Positions 1-9,800 of a stretch of DNA of 64,000 bases are shown piece by piece; position 1 is the first letter of the stretch, and each line of letters starts with the position of its first letter. The translations under genes were made by a program, and so were the position numbers. Source of the DNA: an uncultured Clostridia bacterium (GTDB lineage Bacteria; Bacillota; Clostridia; Lachnospirales; Anaerotignaceae); the NCBI GenBank assembly GCA_902477755.1, contig CABSIK010000011.1, positions 1-64,000 on the forward strand. The letters are read 5' to 3'. The notes under the pieces are model-generated. The model searched no databases. It saw only the letters and a program-made list of their open reading frames with translations, and was not told the origin of the DNA.

Positions 1-99
1 TTACCATAGAAGAACCTCTTCAATTACATATTTACAGAAAAAGTTTCACACTGCCCCCTAAAAGGACACATTTTAAAAGTATTGGAGCATATTTTTTGT

Positions 100-825
100 T
101 TATTCCTTCTCTTGCTGTTTTCTATACTCCTGATACATTTCCTCCATTTCTTCTTCACTCAGACATTCTTCCTCATATGGCTTCCCATAGTTTTCAATAA
201 ATTTTTTAAATTCCCGTAACGCTATATCCAGCAATTGTGGTCTCCATTCCGTTCGGAAGCGATATCTTAATTCCAGTTCATATTTATACCATATTTCTTC
301 AGGTATATTTTCCTGATATGTATGGATATATATATCTTTGCAATATGTCAGCATATCATAAGTAATTTCCGTAAATGGAATATGTTCATTAGATGGCGGA
401 CATTCAATATATACTTCATACTTTATGATTTCCTCTTTGATCTTGTCCGTTCCGAACCCTATGCTGCTGTAAGCCTCAATCAACGCTCGACGCAAAATAA
501 TTTTATCTTCTTCAGGAATTATTTCGAATTCTTGATTTTTTAATGCTTTTTTATAACGGTCGCAGAAATATTTTTCTAAATAGTCATACATTCTTTCAAA
601 CTCTTCTGTAATTTCATAAGTTTTCCCCACTTTGAAAGATTCCATTTCTAAACCTATAGACTGCAATGCTTTTTTGATCTGTGTCGTAATACCTCTGTAG
701 GCATTTCGATCAATTGCTTTTGCCTCCTCTGAATCTTCCTCGATACTCATTTGCTCTAAATATTTCTCTCTGCTGTATTCTTCCATGCTCTTAATCTTTT
801 TTTCTTTTTTCTGTTCATATTCCAT
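100..825 (-). CDS. Hypothetical charged protein of the integrated element
   Basis: The product is 241 aa, very rich in Glu, Lys and Tyr, with no signal peptide or membrane segment and no recognised family. The start chosen is the ATG at 825, preceded by GGAGG with an 8-nt gap; an upstream TTG in frame has no such site. It is divergent from the primase gene, and the 250 bp between them holds the control region of the element. Its place opposite the replication gene would suit an accessory or regulatory element protein, but that is inference only. Confidence 0.6.
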   Translation of the reverse strand: MEYEQKKEKKIKSMEEYSREKYLEQMSIEEDSEEAKAIDRNAYRGITTQIKKALQSIGLEMESFKVGKTYEITEEFERMYDYLEKYFCDRYKKALKNQEFEIIPEEDKIILRRALIEAYSSIGFGTDKIKEEIIKYEVYIECPPSNEHIPFTEITYDMLTYCKDIYIHTYQENIPEEIWYKYELELRYRFRTEWRPQLLDIALREFKKFIENYGKPYEEECLSEEEMEEMYQEYRKQQEKE

Positions 826-1075
826 GTTGTACACCTCCAAAATTCTTTTCTTGTTTTATAGGAATTGTATTTTCTTCAAGCATTTTTTTCCATTATAAGC
901 TTATTTGAGATTATGTTCCATAAATTTTTTTGGCGTTTTCCTTGATAATTCAGGTAAAACTGGATGTGTGAAAATTTTTTCTCAATTTTTTTCACATACA
1001 GATTCAATTTGCCTTGCTATACTAACCGTGAAATCGGCCGATGGAAAATTTAATCAGGAAACGGAGGCTATTGCT
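826..1075. promoter_or_regulatory. Divergent control region of the integrated element
   Basis: This 250-bp AT-rich gap separates the two divergent element genes. It contains an imperfect dyad around 965-1001, GTGTGAAAA on the left and TTTTTCACATA on the right, and a TATACT box at 1018-1023 facing the primase without a good -35. The dyad could be an operator or a replication hairpin; the sequence does not decide. Confidence 0.35.
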
Positions 1076-2728
1076 ATGTATAAACAAAAAAAGGCACTAA
1101 AAATTCTCAAAAAGAACAGAAAAAAATTAAAAAAGAATATGTACCATCCCATACAAATCGAAGAATATGAAAATGATGATTTTGAGGAATGCTTTTCCGA
1201 TGATGATTCTTACGATTATGAAGAATATAAAAATGAAGTTATTTTCTCACATTATCTGCCTTTTCATTCTTCTGAATTAAATATCGAAAACACTCCTAAC
1301 AACGACTGTGAAGAAGACGAAAACACCACAATCACATTGGATATTCTACCTTATCAATTAGGTGGGAAAAGAAATGTTATCTTGCATAATCTGATTGATT
1401 GGTTAATTGAAAGTAAAAAAATTATTTCTTTAAACGGAGACAAGATATTCGCATATCAACAGGAGTCCGGGTGCTATCTAAACATTGCAAAACCAGAAAG
1501 CTTTATTGCAAAGCACTTGAGTATCACCGGTCATTATCCATATCTTACTACGAAAAATTTGAAAGATATCTGTACCGAAATCTATTGGAACCCCTTTTGC
1601 ACAGTGGAACACGATGCTTTCAACAACAATCCTCAGTTTATCAACATGGGAAATGGTGTTCTGGATTATGTAACAGACGAAGTTTTTCCTCATGATGAAA
1701 AATATCTGTTTACTTATGTAGTGTGCGCTAATTATTTATCTAATCCTGATTTGATTCATTGTCCATCTTTTGATCATTTCTGCCAGACCTCTCTGGCACC
1801 TTTGACTTATGAAGATGAGGACACAAAGCAAAAAATCATTGCAGAAAAGCGCCAGTTGCTTCTGGAAATCATCGGCTATATTTGCTGTGACAATCATGCG
1901 GGAAAATGTGCTTTTTTCTTGAAAGGTGAACCTGACAGCGGTAAAAGTGTTGTTGCGAATTTTATCACACAACTCTTTCAGCCGGAATTAATTTCTAATG
2001 TTCCGCTTCATAAACTTTCTGAACGGTTTTTTAAAGCAGAACTATTTGGCAAGAAATTAAATGTTGCAGGGGAAATTCAAGGGAAGCAGTTGACTGAAAT
2101 TGCAACTTTTAAATCCATAACTGGCGGCGATGCGATCACAGGAGAATACAAAGGCAAAGATCCATTTTCCTTTACCCCTCGCTGTAAACTGCTTTTTGCA
2201 GGAAATGCCTTACCTGGTACCTCTGAATCTGATGCAACAAAGGCATTCGTTAATCGCTTAATTGTTTTGCTATTTAACCACAGCATTCCCAAAGAAAAGC
2301 AGGATAAGGATCTTCTGAAAAAGCTTTGGAACGAGCGTGACAGTATCTTTACGTTGGCAATGCAAGCACTTAAAGACCTCCATGAGAGAAATTATCGGTT
2401 TACTGTTCCGGCAGAAAGTTCTGAATTTATCAAGAGCTTCGTAAACCGCAATAATTCCTTGCAGATGTTTTTACAGGACTGCTGCATTTTTGGCGAAAAA
2501 TATCGTATACATAACACGGATCTCATGAGAGCCTACACCAACTATTGTACACAAAATGGCTTAGATGTATTTTCTAAAAAGAAATTATATGAAATGCTAT
2601 CCGGTTATCCTGGTGTTTATTATAAAAAGTTCCGCATCGGAAATCGGAACGCTATGGGTCACATCGGTATCGCATTAAAAGATTCCATTATTTCTGGAAC
2701 AATGGAACAAACAGACGAAAATCATTGA
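1076..2728 (+). CDS. D5/P4-family phage/plasmid primase-helicase
   Basis: The protein is 550 aa. Its C-terminal half is a superfamily 3 helicase: a Walker A GEPDSGKS near residues 284-291, a Walker B-like stretch about 40 residues later, and motif C with LLFAGNAL near residue 375, as in D5/P4-type replication proteins. The N-terminal 130 residues are highly acidic and unlike a zinc-ribbon primase, so primase activity is not shown. The start is the ATG at 1076, placed 9 nt after GGAAACGGAGG; the frame stays open upstream to 905 but lacks a good site there. It probably unwinds the excised element at its origin. The family call is secure, the primase part is not. Confidence 0.8.
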   Translation: MYKQKKALKILKKNRKKLKKNMYHPIQIEEYENDDFEECFSDDDSYDYEEYKNEVIFSHYLPFHSSELNIENTPNNDCEEDENTTITLDILPYQLGGKRNVILHNLIDWLIESKKIISLNGDKIFAYQQESGCYLNIAKPESFIAKHLSITGHYPYLTTKNLKDICTEIYWNPFCTVEHDAFNNNPQFINMGNGVLDYVTDEVFPHDEKYLFTYVVCANYLSNPDLIHCPSFDHFCQTSLAPLTYEDEDTKQKIIAEKRQLLLEIIGYICCDNHAGKCAFFLKGEPDSGKSVVANFITQLFQPELISNVPLHKLSERFFKAELFGKKLNVAGEIQGKQLTEIATFKSITGGDAITGEYKGKDPFSFTPRCKLLFAGNALPGTSESDATKAFVNRLIVLLFNHSIPKEKQDKDLLKKLWNERDSIFTLAMQALKDLHERNYRFTVPAESSEFIKSFVNRNNSLQMFLQDCCIFGEKYRIHNTDLMRAYTNYCTQNGLDVFSKKKLYEMLSGYPGVYYKKFRIGNRNAMGHIGIALKDSIISGTMEQTDENH

Positions 2729-2854
2729 AAAATCAACGTTTTTCTGTGTTCCAAAATAGTGGAAAAAGTAGAATTTGAAATCATGTATTGTTTATATAAA
2801 TAGATAGTTAAAATGTCACTTATTTCAAAAATGATTATTCAAGGAGGAAAAATT

Positions 2855-3097
2855 ATGTCTAGAAATAATAAAACCAACGAAACCATCATTCCCGTACTCA
2901 TGCCTGCAAAACTTATGAGTAAAATTTCAGGTATTGGCGAAAACACTTTGAGGAAATTAATGGATCGAAGAGAGATTGAATATCTGCAGGTTGGCAATCG
3001 TCGTCTGCTTTGTATGGAAGCCATTTATGATTATTATCAGCGTTATAAAACGCCTGTAGAAGTTACCATCCTGCCTCTGGCAGATTTCAATGATTGA
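2855..3097 (+). CDS. Excisionase-like helix-turn-helix protein
   Basis: This 80-aa protein has a winged-helix/MerR-like excisionase pattern: GENTLRKLMDRREI followed by a wing with VGNRRLL. The ATG at 2855 follows AAGGAGGAAAAATT, a strong ribosome site. It lies 18 bp before the integrase start in the same direction, the usual xis-int order, so it probably controls the direction of recombination. A plain transcription factor of the same fold is the alternative. Confidence 0.75.
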   Translation: MSRNNKTNETIIPVLMPAKLMSKISGIGENTLRKLMDRREIEYLQVGNRRLLCMEAIYDYYQRYKTPVEVTILPLADFND

Positions 3098-3115
3098 TGA
3101 AAGGAGGCGAATATC

Positions 3116-4342
3116 ATGGCTATTTCTGAACGAACTGTCCAAAACAAAAGAAACAGTGCCGGTGAATTAACCGGAAAACCCGGCACTGTCTATGATGTCA
3201 ATATCAAATATAAATCAAATGGGCAGCCGAAAACACACGTAAAGAAAGGCTTTCCAACAAAGCGGGAGGCGCAGCAGTATGAAGCGGCAATGAAAACAAA
3301 GTTGGCTAATCCAACTTATGTTCCACCCACTGCTGCACAACGAAAACAAACCGTGCGGGAATATATGTTGGAATGGCTGGAGAGACATGGTGCTTCAAAT
3401 CTACGTCCCAGTACCAAAGCCAGCTATTACAGCCACATGAAAAACCATATCTTCCCCTGCATTGGTGATGTATATCTTGGGCAATTAACGCCTGCTATGC
3501 TGGATGATATGTATGCAACACTGGCAGGAAAAGGACTATCTGCAAGTTCCGTTAGATATGCCCATCGCATCATGGGTGTTGCCCTGGAGCATGCCAGAAA
3601 ATATCATTATATCGAAAGCAATCCAGCCAGAGATACCATCACAAAATTTGGCAAACAGGGCAAAACACCTGATCCATATACCATTGAAGAAATGCAGAAA
3701 CTATTTTCCTATGCCAGTGGCACTCATTGGGAAATGATTCTGATTTTAGGCGGATTATATGGACTCAGGCTTAGGGAAGCTCTGGGGCTGCGCTGGAGAA
3801 ATGTAGATCTGGATAAGAAAACCTTTTCCGTAATTGAACAGCTTCCTTTTCAATTACCAGCTTCTATTACGGAAATTCAGGAAATGGCACCTGTAAAAGC
3901 TGGAGAACGCACACTGCCACTGACAGACACCATTCTTCCCTATTTCCGGTGTCATAAAATGCAGCAGGAAAAACAAGAACAACTTCTCGCTGCATCCGGA
4001 GAACTGTATTATAATAACGATCTGGTACTGGCAAAACCCAATGGTCTGCCAGAACGGAGGGATCGGGTTTCTGCAAGCTTTGGGCAGTTTCTCCGGCACC
4101 AGGAAATGCGGCATATCCGCTTCCACGATTTGAGACATTCTGCAGCAACCAACATGCATCAGCAAAGCGGTGATTTCTACACTGTTGGGCAAATTCTTGG
4201 GCATAGCAGTTTGAAAGGTGTTGGGATTCAGTTAGGTATTTCCAACAATCTGGAATCTGTTACAGAACAGTACATCGATGTGAGAATGGATCGAAAACTG
4301 CTTCTGCTGGAAAATTATCATAAGGCTGTGCTGGGAGGATAA
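3116..4342 (+). CDS. int: Tyrosine-type site-specific integrase
   Basis: The product is 408 aa. An N-terminal arm-binding region (to about residue 70) is followed by a SAM-like core-binding domain (about 75-180) and the catalytic domain. The full catalytic set can be read: R218 in GLRLREAL, H337 and R340 in HDLRHS, H363 in LGHSS and nucleophile Y386 in EQYIDV. The start ATG follows AAAGGAGGCGAATATC. The gene ends 66 bp before the leader-distal end of the CRISPR array, closed by a hairpin. It should integrate and excise the element with the preceding excisionase. It appears intact. Confidence 0.93.
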   Translation: MAISERTVQNKRNSAGELTGKPGTVYDVNIKYKSNGQPKTHVKKGFPTKREAQQYEAAMKTKLANPTYVPPTAAQRKQTVREYMLEWLERHGASNLRPSTKASYYSHMKNHIFPCIGDVYLGQLTPAMLDDMYATLAGKGLSASSVRYAHRIMGVALEHARKYHYIESNPARDTITKFGKQGKTPDPYTIEEMQKLFSYASGTHWEMILILGGLYGLRLREALGLRWRNVDLDKKTFSVIEQLPFQLPASITEIQEMAPVKAGERTLPLTDTILPYFRCHKMQQEKQEQLLAASGELYYNNDLVLAKPNGLPERRDRVSASFGQFLRHQEMRHIRFHDLRHSAATNMHQQSGDFYTVGQILGHSSLKGVGIQLGISNNLESVTEQYIDVRMDRKLLLLENYHKAVLGG

Positions 4343-4348
4343 GAGAAA

Positions 4349-4381
4349 CCCCCTGTTTGGATATAGCGTCCAAACAGGGGG
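4349..4381 (+). terminator. Terminator hairpin after int
   Basis: A perfect 12-bp stem (CCCCCTGTTTGG / CCAAACAGGGGG) has a 9-nt loop and begins 6 nt after the integrase stop codon. Downstream Ts are weak at first, with a T7 run at 4404-4410. It may act in both directions and also stop transcripts from the CRISPR array on the other strand. Confidence 0.7.
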
Positions 4382-4407
4382 TTCAAAATTTGCGGAACAA
4401 AATATTT

Positions 4408-4907
4408 TTTTGCGTTGCTTATGAAATTACACTACTCTCAAACCAGGACTACATGTGTCTGCCTTTTATCGACGTTTCAACACCTTATGAAATTACACTA
4501 CTCTCAAACACGGAAAAAAGTGCACAGACTTGGGCGTGGGTTTTAGTACCTTATGAAATTACACTACTCTCAAACAAAAGCAAAAGGCGGTAAGCCCGTT
4601 GACAAGTTTTAGTACCTTATGAAATTACACTACTCTCAAACTGTTAATGCTGAGGATGAAGGTTGGGCATCTTGTTTTAGTACCTTATGAAATTACACTA
4701 CTCTCAAACCTTCCGCAGCCGTTTCAATCTGCTGATAAAGTTTTAGTACCTTATGAAATTACACTACTCTCAAACGTATCTGCCTTTTTCCATGTCCAGC
4801 CATTTGTTTTAGTACCTTATGAAATTACACTACTCTCAAAGTATCATCCATAGTAGAATCACCAGAAATAGGTTTTAGTACCTTATGAAATTACACTACT
4901 CTCAAAG
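4408..4907 (-). CRISPR. Type II-A CRISPR array, 8 repeats and 7 spacers
   Basis: Repeats of 36 bp lie at 4408, 4474, 4540, 4606, 4674, 4740, 4806 and 4872; spacers are 30 bp except the fourth (32 bp). On the minus strand the repeat begins GTTTGAGAGTAGTGTAATTT and ends GTACTAAAAC, and its first 18 nt pair with the tracrRNA anti-repeat, which fixes minus-strand transcription. The repeats at 4408 and 4474 are degenerate at their leader-distal end, marking the old end. The repeats at 4806 and 4872 carry C instead of G as first base. Open frames across this stretch are artefacts of the repeat. Confidence 0.98.
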
Positions 4908-4990
4908 CTCAAATTTCAAATCCAGGTTTTCATCAAGTAAGCCATACCCACTACACAGTATGGGGCAACTCCATAAAGCTCACTTTGAAT
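4908..4990 (-). promoter_or_regulatory. CRISPR leader with leader-anchoring motif
   Basis: The 83 nt between csn2 and the array are the leader. Read on the minus strand, they end in ATTTGAG directly against the first repeat; this is one of the motifs known in type II-A leaders to direct Cas1-Cas2 integration. A separate array promoter was not found, so the array may be read through from the cas operon. Confidence 0.8.
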
Positions 4991-5677
4991 CTACCGCAAA
5001 AACACCGATTTGTCAACGATTTCGCACAAATCCTTATCTATGATGGAAATCTGTTCAACTGAAACAGAAGCAGAGACAGAACTTTCCAACATTAGCAGTG
5101 GTATCTGATGTAAAGCTGCTGATTCCAAAAACGGAGCCAGTTCTTCTGGTGCAAAATATACATACAGATTTGTCAGTACAAAACACTGTATGCCCAAATA
5201 TTTCTGACATAACTGCAAAAAGAGCAGCAGATTCTCCAACTCTCCTTCCTGTTCTTCGTATCTTGGTGTGAAAGCCAGTAATTTCAGCCAGGAAGCAGCG
5301 GAAATCTCATCAGAAAAGGAAAAAGTAAATTCCGTTTCCTCAGACAGCCTTTCTGCAAAAGCCATCAAATGTGTCTGCAGCTCCAGCAATTCCTGATACA
5401 TCTTTTCATTGGCAATGCTCTCTAACTCCGCATTTGTCTTTGTCAGTAATTTTTTATCCTGTAAAGGCAACCGCAGCGGATCAGGCAAAAACATTCCTTT
5501 TTTTGCAAAGGAAAAAGGCTTATACTCTTTTGAAAAAACAAAATAAGCTTCTTCTGTTTCATGTTGAAACGCATCACAAACCTGACGAAACAACTTCTTG
5601 TTTTCTAAAACCAAAAGCTGTATGGGATTTTCTCCAAAATAAATCGGTTCAGATAAAAAAGAAAACGCTGCTCTCAT
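4991..5677 (-). CDS. csn2: Csn2, type II-A adaptation protein
   Basis: This 228-aa protein occupies the fixed fourth place of a type II-A operon (cas9-cas1-cas2-csn2) and matches Csn2 in size and in its N-terminal pattern (F-LSEPIYF, then ENKKLFRQV). Csn2 forms a ring on double-stranded DNA ends and is required for spacer acquisition. The gene overlaps cas2 by 4 bp (ATGA), so translation is coupled. It ends 83 bp before the array. Its presence assigns the system to subtype II-A rather than II-C. Confidence 0.88.
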   Translation of the reverse strand: MRAAFSFLSEPIYFGENPIQLLVLENKKLFRQVCDAFQHETEEAYFVFSKEYKPFSFAKKGMFLPDPLRLPLQDKKLLTKTNAELESIANEKMYQELLELQTHLMAFAERLSEETEFTFSFSDEISAASWLKLLAFTPRYEEQEGELENLLLFLQLCQKYLGIQCFVLTNLYVYFAPEELAPFLESAALHQIPLLMLESSVSASVSVEQISIIDKDLCEIVDKSVFLR

Positions 5678-5994
5678 AGTATCAAAATCCTTTCATCAGA
5701 ACAAACTACCTGACTGGTCCATTCCCCTGTGATCATTTCCATTTTTTGGAATTGTTTTTCCGTAATAGTCAACATCTGCACCAATCCCGCTGCCGGTTTA
5801 TGACGGCGAACCTGTTCACAGATACTCTGGGCAGCAGTCTGATTCAACGCCAGTTTTACATAAACAGATTCCTGCATCATCAAAAAACCACTTTTGATTA
5901 AAAACTTTCGAAAACGTGTATACTCCCGCCGTTCTGAATCTGATAGTACGGGAAGATCAAATAATACCATCACTCTCATAAATCTATAACTCAT
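5674..5994 (-). CDS. cas2: CRISPR-associated endoribonuclease-like Cas2
   Basis: The 106-aa protein begins [15 protein letters not shown], the usual Cas2 start with the first beta strand and conserved Asp. Cas2 is the central dimer of the Cas1-Cas2 integrase. The gene overlaps cas1 by 11 bp and csn2 by 4 bp, consistent with one tightly coupled operon. A second Met at residue 6 is a possible alternative start. Confidence 0.93.
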   Translation of the reverse strand: MSYRFMRVMVLFDLPVLSDSERREYTRFRKFLIKSGFLMMQESVYVKLALNQTAAQSICEQVRRHKPAAGLVQMLTITEKQFQKMEMITGEWTSQVVCSDERILIL

Positions 5995-6859
5995 CTTTCA
6001 TAAACCGAATCTGGGCAATATCCTTTTCTTCCAATGCCCGAAAAATACTTTGACAATATACCTTAATCGCATTCATGCAACTTTGCTTTCGTTCATCAAT
6101 CATCACATCCTGATACAGCACTTCCAGCATTTGCCGCTTCTCGTCTTTTCCAAAATCTTTTGGTTCCATTTGAAATACCATTGCGTCTACCAAAGGACGA
6201 AATGGTTCCATAAGGTCACAACTGAGATTGAATGAATTAAACATGTTATCATGAAACAAGCCCAATTCCGTATGATAACCACAGGCTACCACTTCTCGAT
6301 TGAAGCAGGACAACAGCAGACTGTATCCATAATTCAAAGCAGCATTCACCGGATTTTCCTGTGCTCTGGAAAAAGATTTTCCAAAAAGTGCATTAAAATA
6401 TACTTTTGCCGCATGACCTTCCCGATTGGTTGCATCCTTCCAAGAGATATCTGAAAGATAGCTATCCAATATAGCTGCCTGCGGAAAATCGTAACGGACA
6501 AGTAAATTCCGTTGATTTCTTATTTTTTCCGTTACGATTTCCGTCCAAACAGCTTCTTTGTAGAAAGGGTCCCATTGTATCTGTTTTTTCCATTTCAGAC
6601 TACAGTCATGGCTACCATAATAGGGAATCAATTCCGCTTCAGGATTCCGTTTGTTATCACAAAAAATGACTTTCACCTTCTGTTGCATCAGTGCACTCAG
6701 GAGTGCCGCAGTTAAGCTGGTAGCTGTATTTTCTATCATTAAAACAGAAATTTCACTGATATGTACTTTGATGGTAGCCGTCACATCGCGCACCACCAGA
6801 TATCCCATACTGAAATCCAATTTTGATGGTTTCGTAATGACAACCGTTCTCCAGCTCAT
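5984..6859 (-). CDS. cas1: CRISPR-associated endonuclease Cas1 (type II)
   Basis: The product is 291 aa and starts [14 protein letters not shown], as type II Cas1 proteins do. It contains the [11 protein letters not shown] region, which includes the metal-binding Glu-His-Asp neighbourhood, and GLFHDN further on. It forms the spacer integrase with Cas2. The ATG at 6859 follows GGAGGTACGCAGT; an in-frame upstream codon at 6877 lacks a site. It lies 18 bp after cas9. Confidence 0.95.
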   Translation of the reverse strand: MSWRTVVITKPSKLDFSMGYLVVRDVTATIKVHISEISVLMIENTATSLTAALLSALMQQKVKVIFCDNKRNPEAELIPYYGSHDCSLKWKKQIQWDPFYKEAVWTEIVTEKIRNQRNLLVRYDFPQAAILDSYLSDISWKDATNREGHAAKVYFNALFGKSFSRAQENPVNAALNYGYSLLLSCFNREVVACGYHTELGLFHDNMFNSFNLSCDLMEPFRPLVDAMVFQMEPKDFGKDEKRQMLEVLYQDVMIDERKQSCMNAIKVYCQSIFRALEEKDIAQIRFMKDEL

Positions 6860-6877
6860 ACTGCGTACCTCCTTCAC

Positions 6878-9800
6878 TCAATGGAGCAGATCTATCTCTT
6901 TTTCATAAAGACCTGTGACAGATTGATGAATCAAATGGATGGATGAAATTCCTTTGATTCCAAAGAGATTTGCTCCAAATGTTACTGCACCCGTATTCTT
7001 CGCCTCACCAATATCCGTTAAATCGCCCAATAATACATTCGCATGTAAAATTTTCAATACCTCCAATAATACATAACACTGTTTCATTGAACTTAACTGG
7101 TAAAACATTTCTCTTTTAGAAATCATCTTTTCGCCTAAAGCTGCGAATTTAATATTAAACTTAGTATCTACCATTTTATTACAAAGGACATCGTATAACG
7201 CAAGGTTATTTTCTTGCTTGATATTAATATCATTTTCTTTATGCTCTGCTACACATTTTGCTACCATACGTATATATTTTTCCTGGGGATAAGAGAGTAT
7301 TAACTGTAAGCCTGGTTTGTAGCCAAGAATTTGTCCACCATTTCCCTTTTTAGAAATATGCGCTCGGAATCCGTCAAAGGACAGACAGGCACCATACTTG
7401 ATGCAGGGAATCACAATTCTGGGATTTTTCAGTTCTGCATACTTTTCCATGTACGCAACAGGATCTTCTTCGTATTCCCGCAAAAGATACAAATCCACAG
7501 GGACTAATTTTCTTCCTGCTTTTCCTTTCTTTTCTTCGTATTCTACCAAAGCAAAGAACGTAGAACTCGGACGGTTATAAGCACCATACTTTTCTGTATC
7601 CCCACGAACACCTTTTTTCAAAGAAACCTGCCCTTTTCCTTTTTTCAGTGGATTTTGATCAAAAAGCCCACCCTTTTGACAAAAAGCATACCGTGTGTAG
7701 CGGATATTGTTTTTTGCCATGGTTTTCTTTACGATGCCTATGGACGTATCCTTGTCTGCTACCCAAGCATTATTGATATTATACTGGAACATCCGATTCA
7801 AGCTGTACTTACTTGTTTGCAGCCCTTTGATGAAATTTGCCCGGTTATGGGTAAATTTTTCATTATAGACGTTCCCAACCACAATATTCAGATAGGCATC
7901 CTTCGCATGGTGGAAATCATTGACTTCCCTGCATTTGAGCATGTCATATTCATGACGGAAGTCTGAAACCTGTCCTGCTTTGACGTATACAATTTCTGTC
8001 CCGAATCTTTCATAGATCTGACGCAGCAAGGTTGCAACAGCCTTTACGGATTGTCCAGTTTCTACCACCTGACGTTGGATAAAATCAGATAATTCTTCAT
8101 CTGTCAGTGGATATGGACGTGTCAAGCGTTCAAATTTTTTCTTACTGATCAGTCCTTTTTCCAGTAAAATATGCCAGAATCCCATTTGTTTGGTACGTAC
8201 ATCTTCGGGAAGGGGATAGATATTATCTTTTTTGGCATTTACTTCTTTTTTTACTAATACACGATTATCCAAACTGTCATCTTTTACTTTAGATTGCGGG
8301 AAAATATGATCGATATCGTAAACATTGCGATCGAAAAGCTGTTCTAATGGAATGTTATCTCCTGTATACATACATTTCCCCATCTGTGTGAAATACAGAT
8401 ACAGGGCATCTCTACGGAAATCTTCATCAGAAGTATATGTTTTCTGCAAAGCTTCATAAAGTTCTGGCGCTTCCTTTTTACAAGATTCGTATAGTGCCAA
8501 AAGTTTATTTCTTCTGGAATCAGTACGTTTTTTCTCCTGAGGTCCTCTGGTGACTTCTACAAAAATCTTTTTGGGTGCATCCCCTTGGATTTTTACCAGT
8601 TCTTGCACAATTTGCATAGCCTGATAAATGGGACGTTTTATTTTTGGTGATACATAAAGGTTTTCCACCATTTCACGCATAGATTGACTTTCCTCGGAAA
8701 CAGTCATTTCTTTTAAACGCTTACCAAAACCATATTTAGATCCTAAAAGCATCATCAGATTATCGTTAGTTTCCCAAAGGGCAGTGATGATATTAAAGAT
8801 TTCTCCACTTTCAGGATCTACGCTTTCTACATTGGCCAAAAATGCTTTTGATAAAGCACCCCATCCTGTATACTTCAATCTGCTTATGCTTCGTATCTCG
8901 TCTGTATCCAGTTTTTCTCCATATTTTGCAGTCAATCTTTTTTGCAGTAAACGTCTATCATCACCAAAAATAGTAATGGCAGCAATCACATCTTCTTTTT
9001 CTTCCAATGTAAGTTCAAAAGGTTCCAGATCCAAATATGACTTCATATTTGCTTTGAAATCTCCATCAAATCCCGTAATGGTTTCAGCCTGTATTCCCTT
9101 TGCCTTAAAATAATCTGCAAGCATTTTGCGGGTCACTTTTTTGTGTGTCAGAAATAATGTATTGAAAATATCCTGTTTGCACGCAACTGAAATTTTCTCC
9201 CCATTGATTTTGAGATTATTGAGTTCATTTAATACCATATAACGGCTATACAAGATAGATTGTTTTGGCAGCACATCTTCCTGTGGTAAATAAGTACATT
9301 TACTGGTTAAGTTTTGAATAAAGGCTTCTGCGGATGCTTCAATATCAACCTTCTGATGGAAGTTCCATGGATAAATTTTACCTGTCTGGCGAACAATCCA
9401 TGCTTTGTTGCTATGTTGATTCAAAGGTCCTACATAGTAAGGAATTCGATAATCAAATATAGCTATTATTTTTTCAGAAACAGTCATTCCTTCTTCGTCT
9501 TTTTCTTGTAAAAACGGCAAATAAGCTTCTGCATTCTTTAATATTGCAACCAGTTCTGCACGATGAATCTGCATAGGAATCACACCATTATCCTTTGTGA
9601 TTTGCTTTGGCATAAATGTGCCATTTTCTATCCTTTCACGCATTTTCTGACCTTCCGGATCATCAGAAACTGGCAATATTTTTTTCAAATATCCACAGAA
9701 ATCCTCTTGTGTGCAACGATTTTCCAAAACTCCGGTTTTTCCATTCTTCTTAATTTTGCCAGCATATGCAACATAGTTATTTAATCCGCTTTTACTTTTT

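Larger units (their letters stand above)
1..4382. mobile_element. Integrated genetic element, integrase-proximal end
   Basis: Four genes in a row (unknown protein, D5/P4-like primase-helicase, excisionase-like protein, tyrosine integrase) are the core of an integrated satellite, phage-related or conjugative element. The integrase is the last gene and is closed by a strong hairpin at 4349-4381; host CRISPR repeats begin 26 bp further on. The left limit is outside the window or not recognisable, and no att repeat was found. No capsid, portal or conjugation genes are visible, so the element type is undetermined. Confidence 0.6.

Noticed and set aside
4357..4853. Open frames of 78 and 68 codons containing the repeated peptide PYEITLLSN
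   Set aside because: They are translations of the CRISPR repeats and spacers in one frame, opposite to array transcription.
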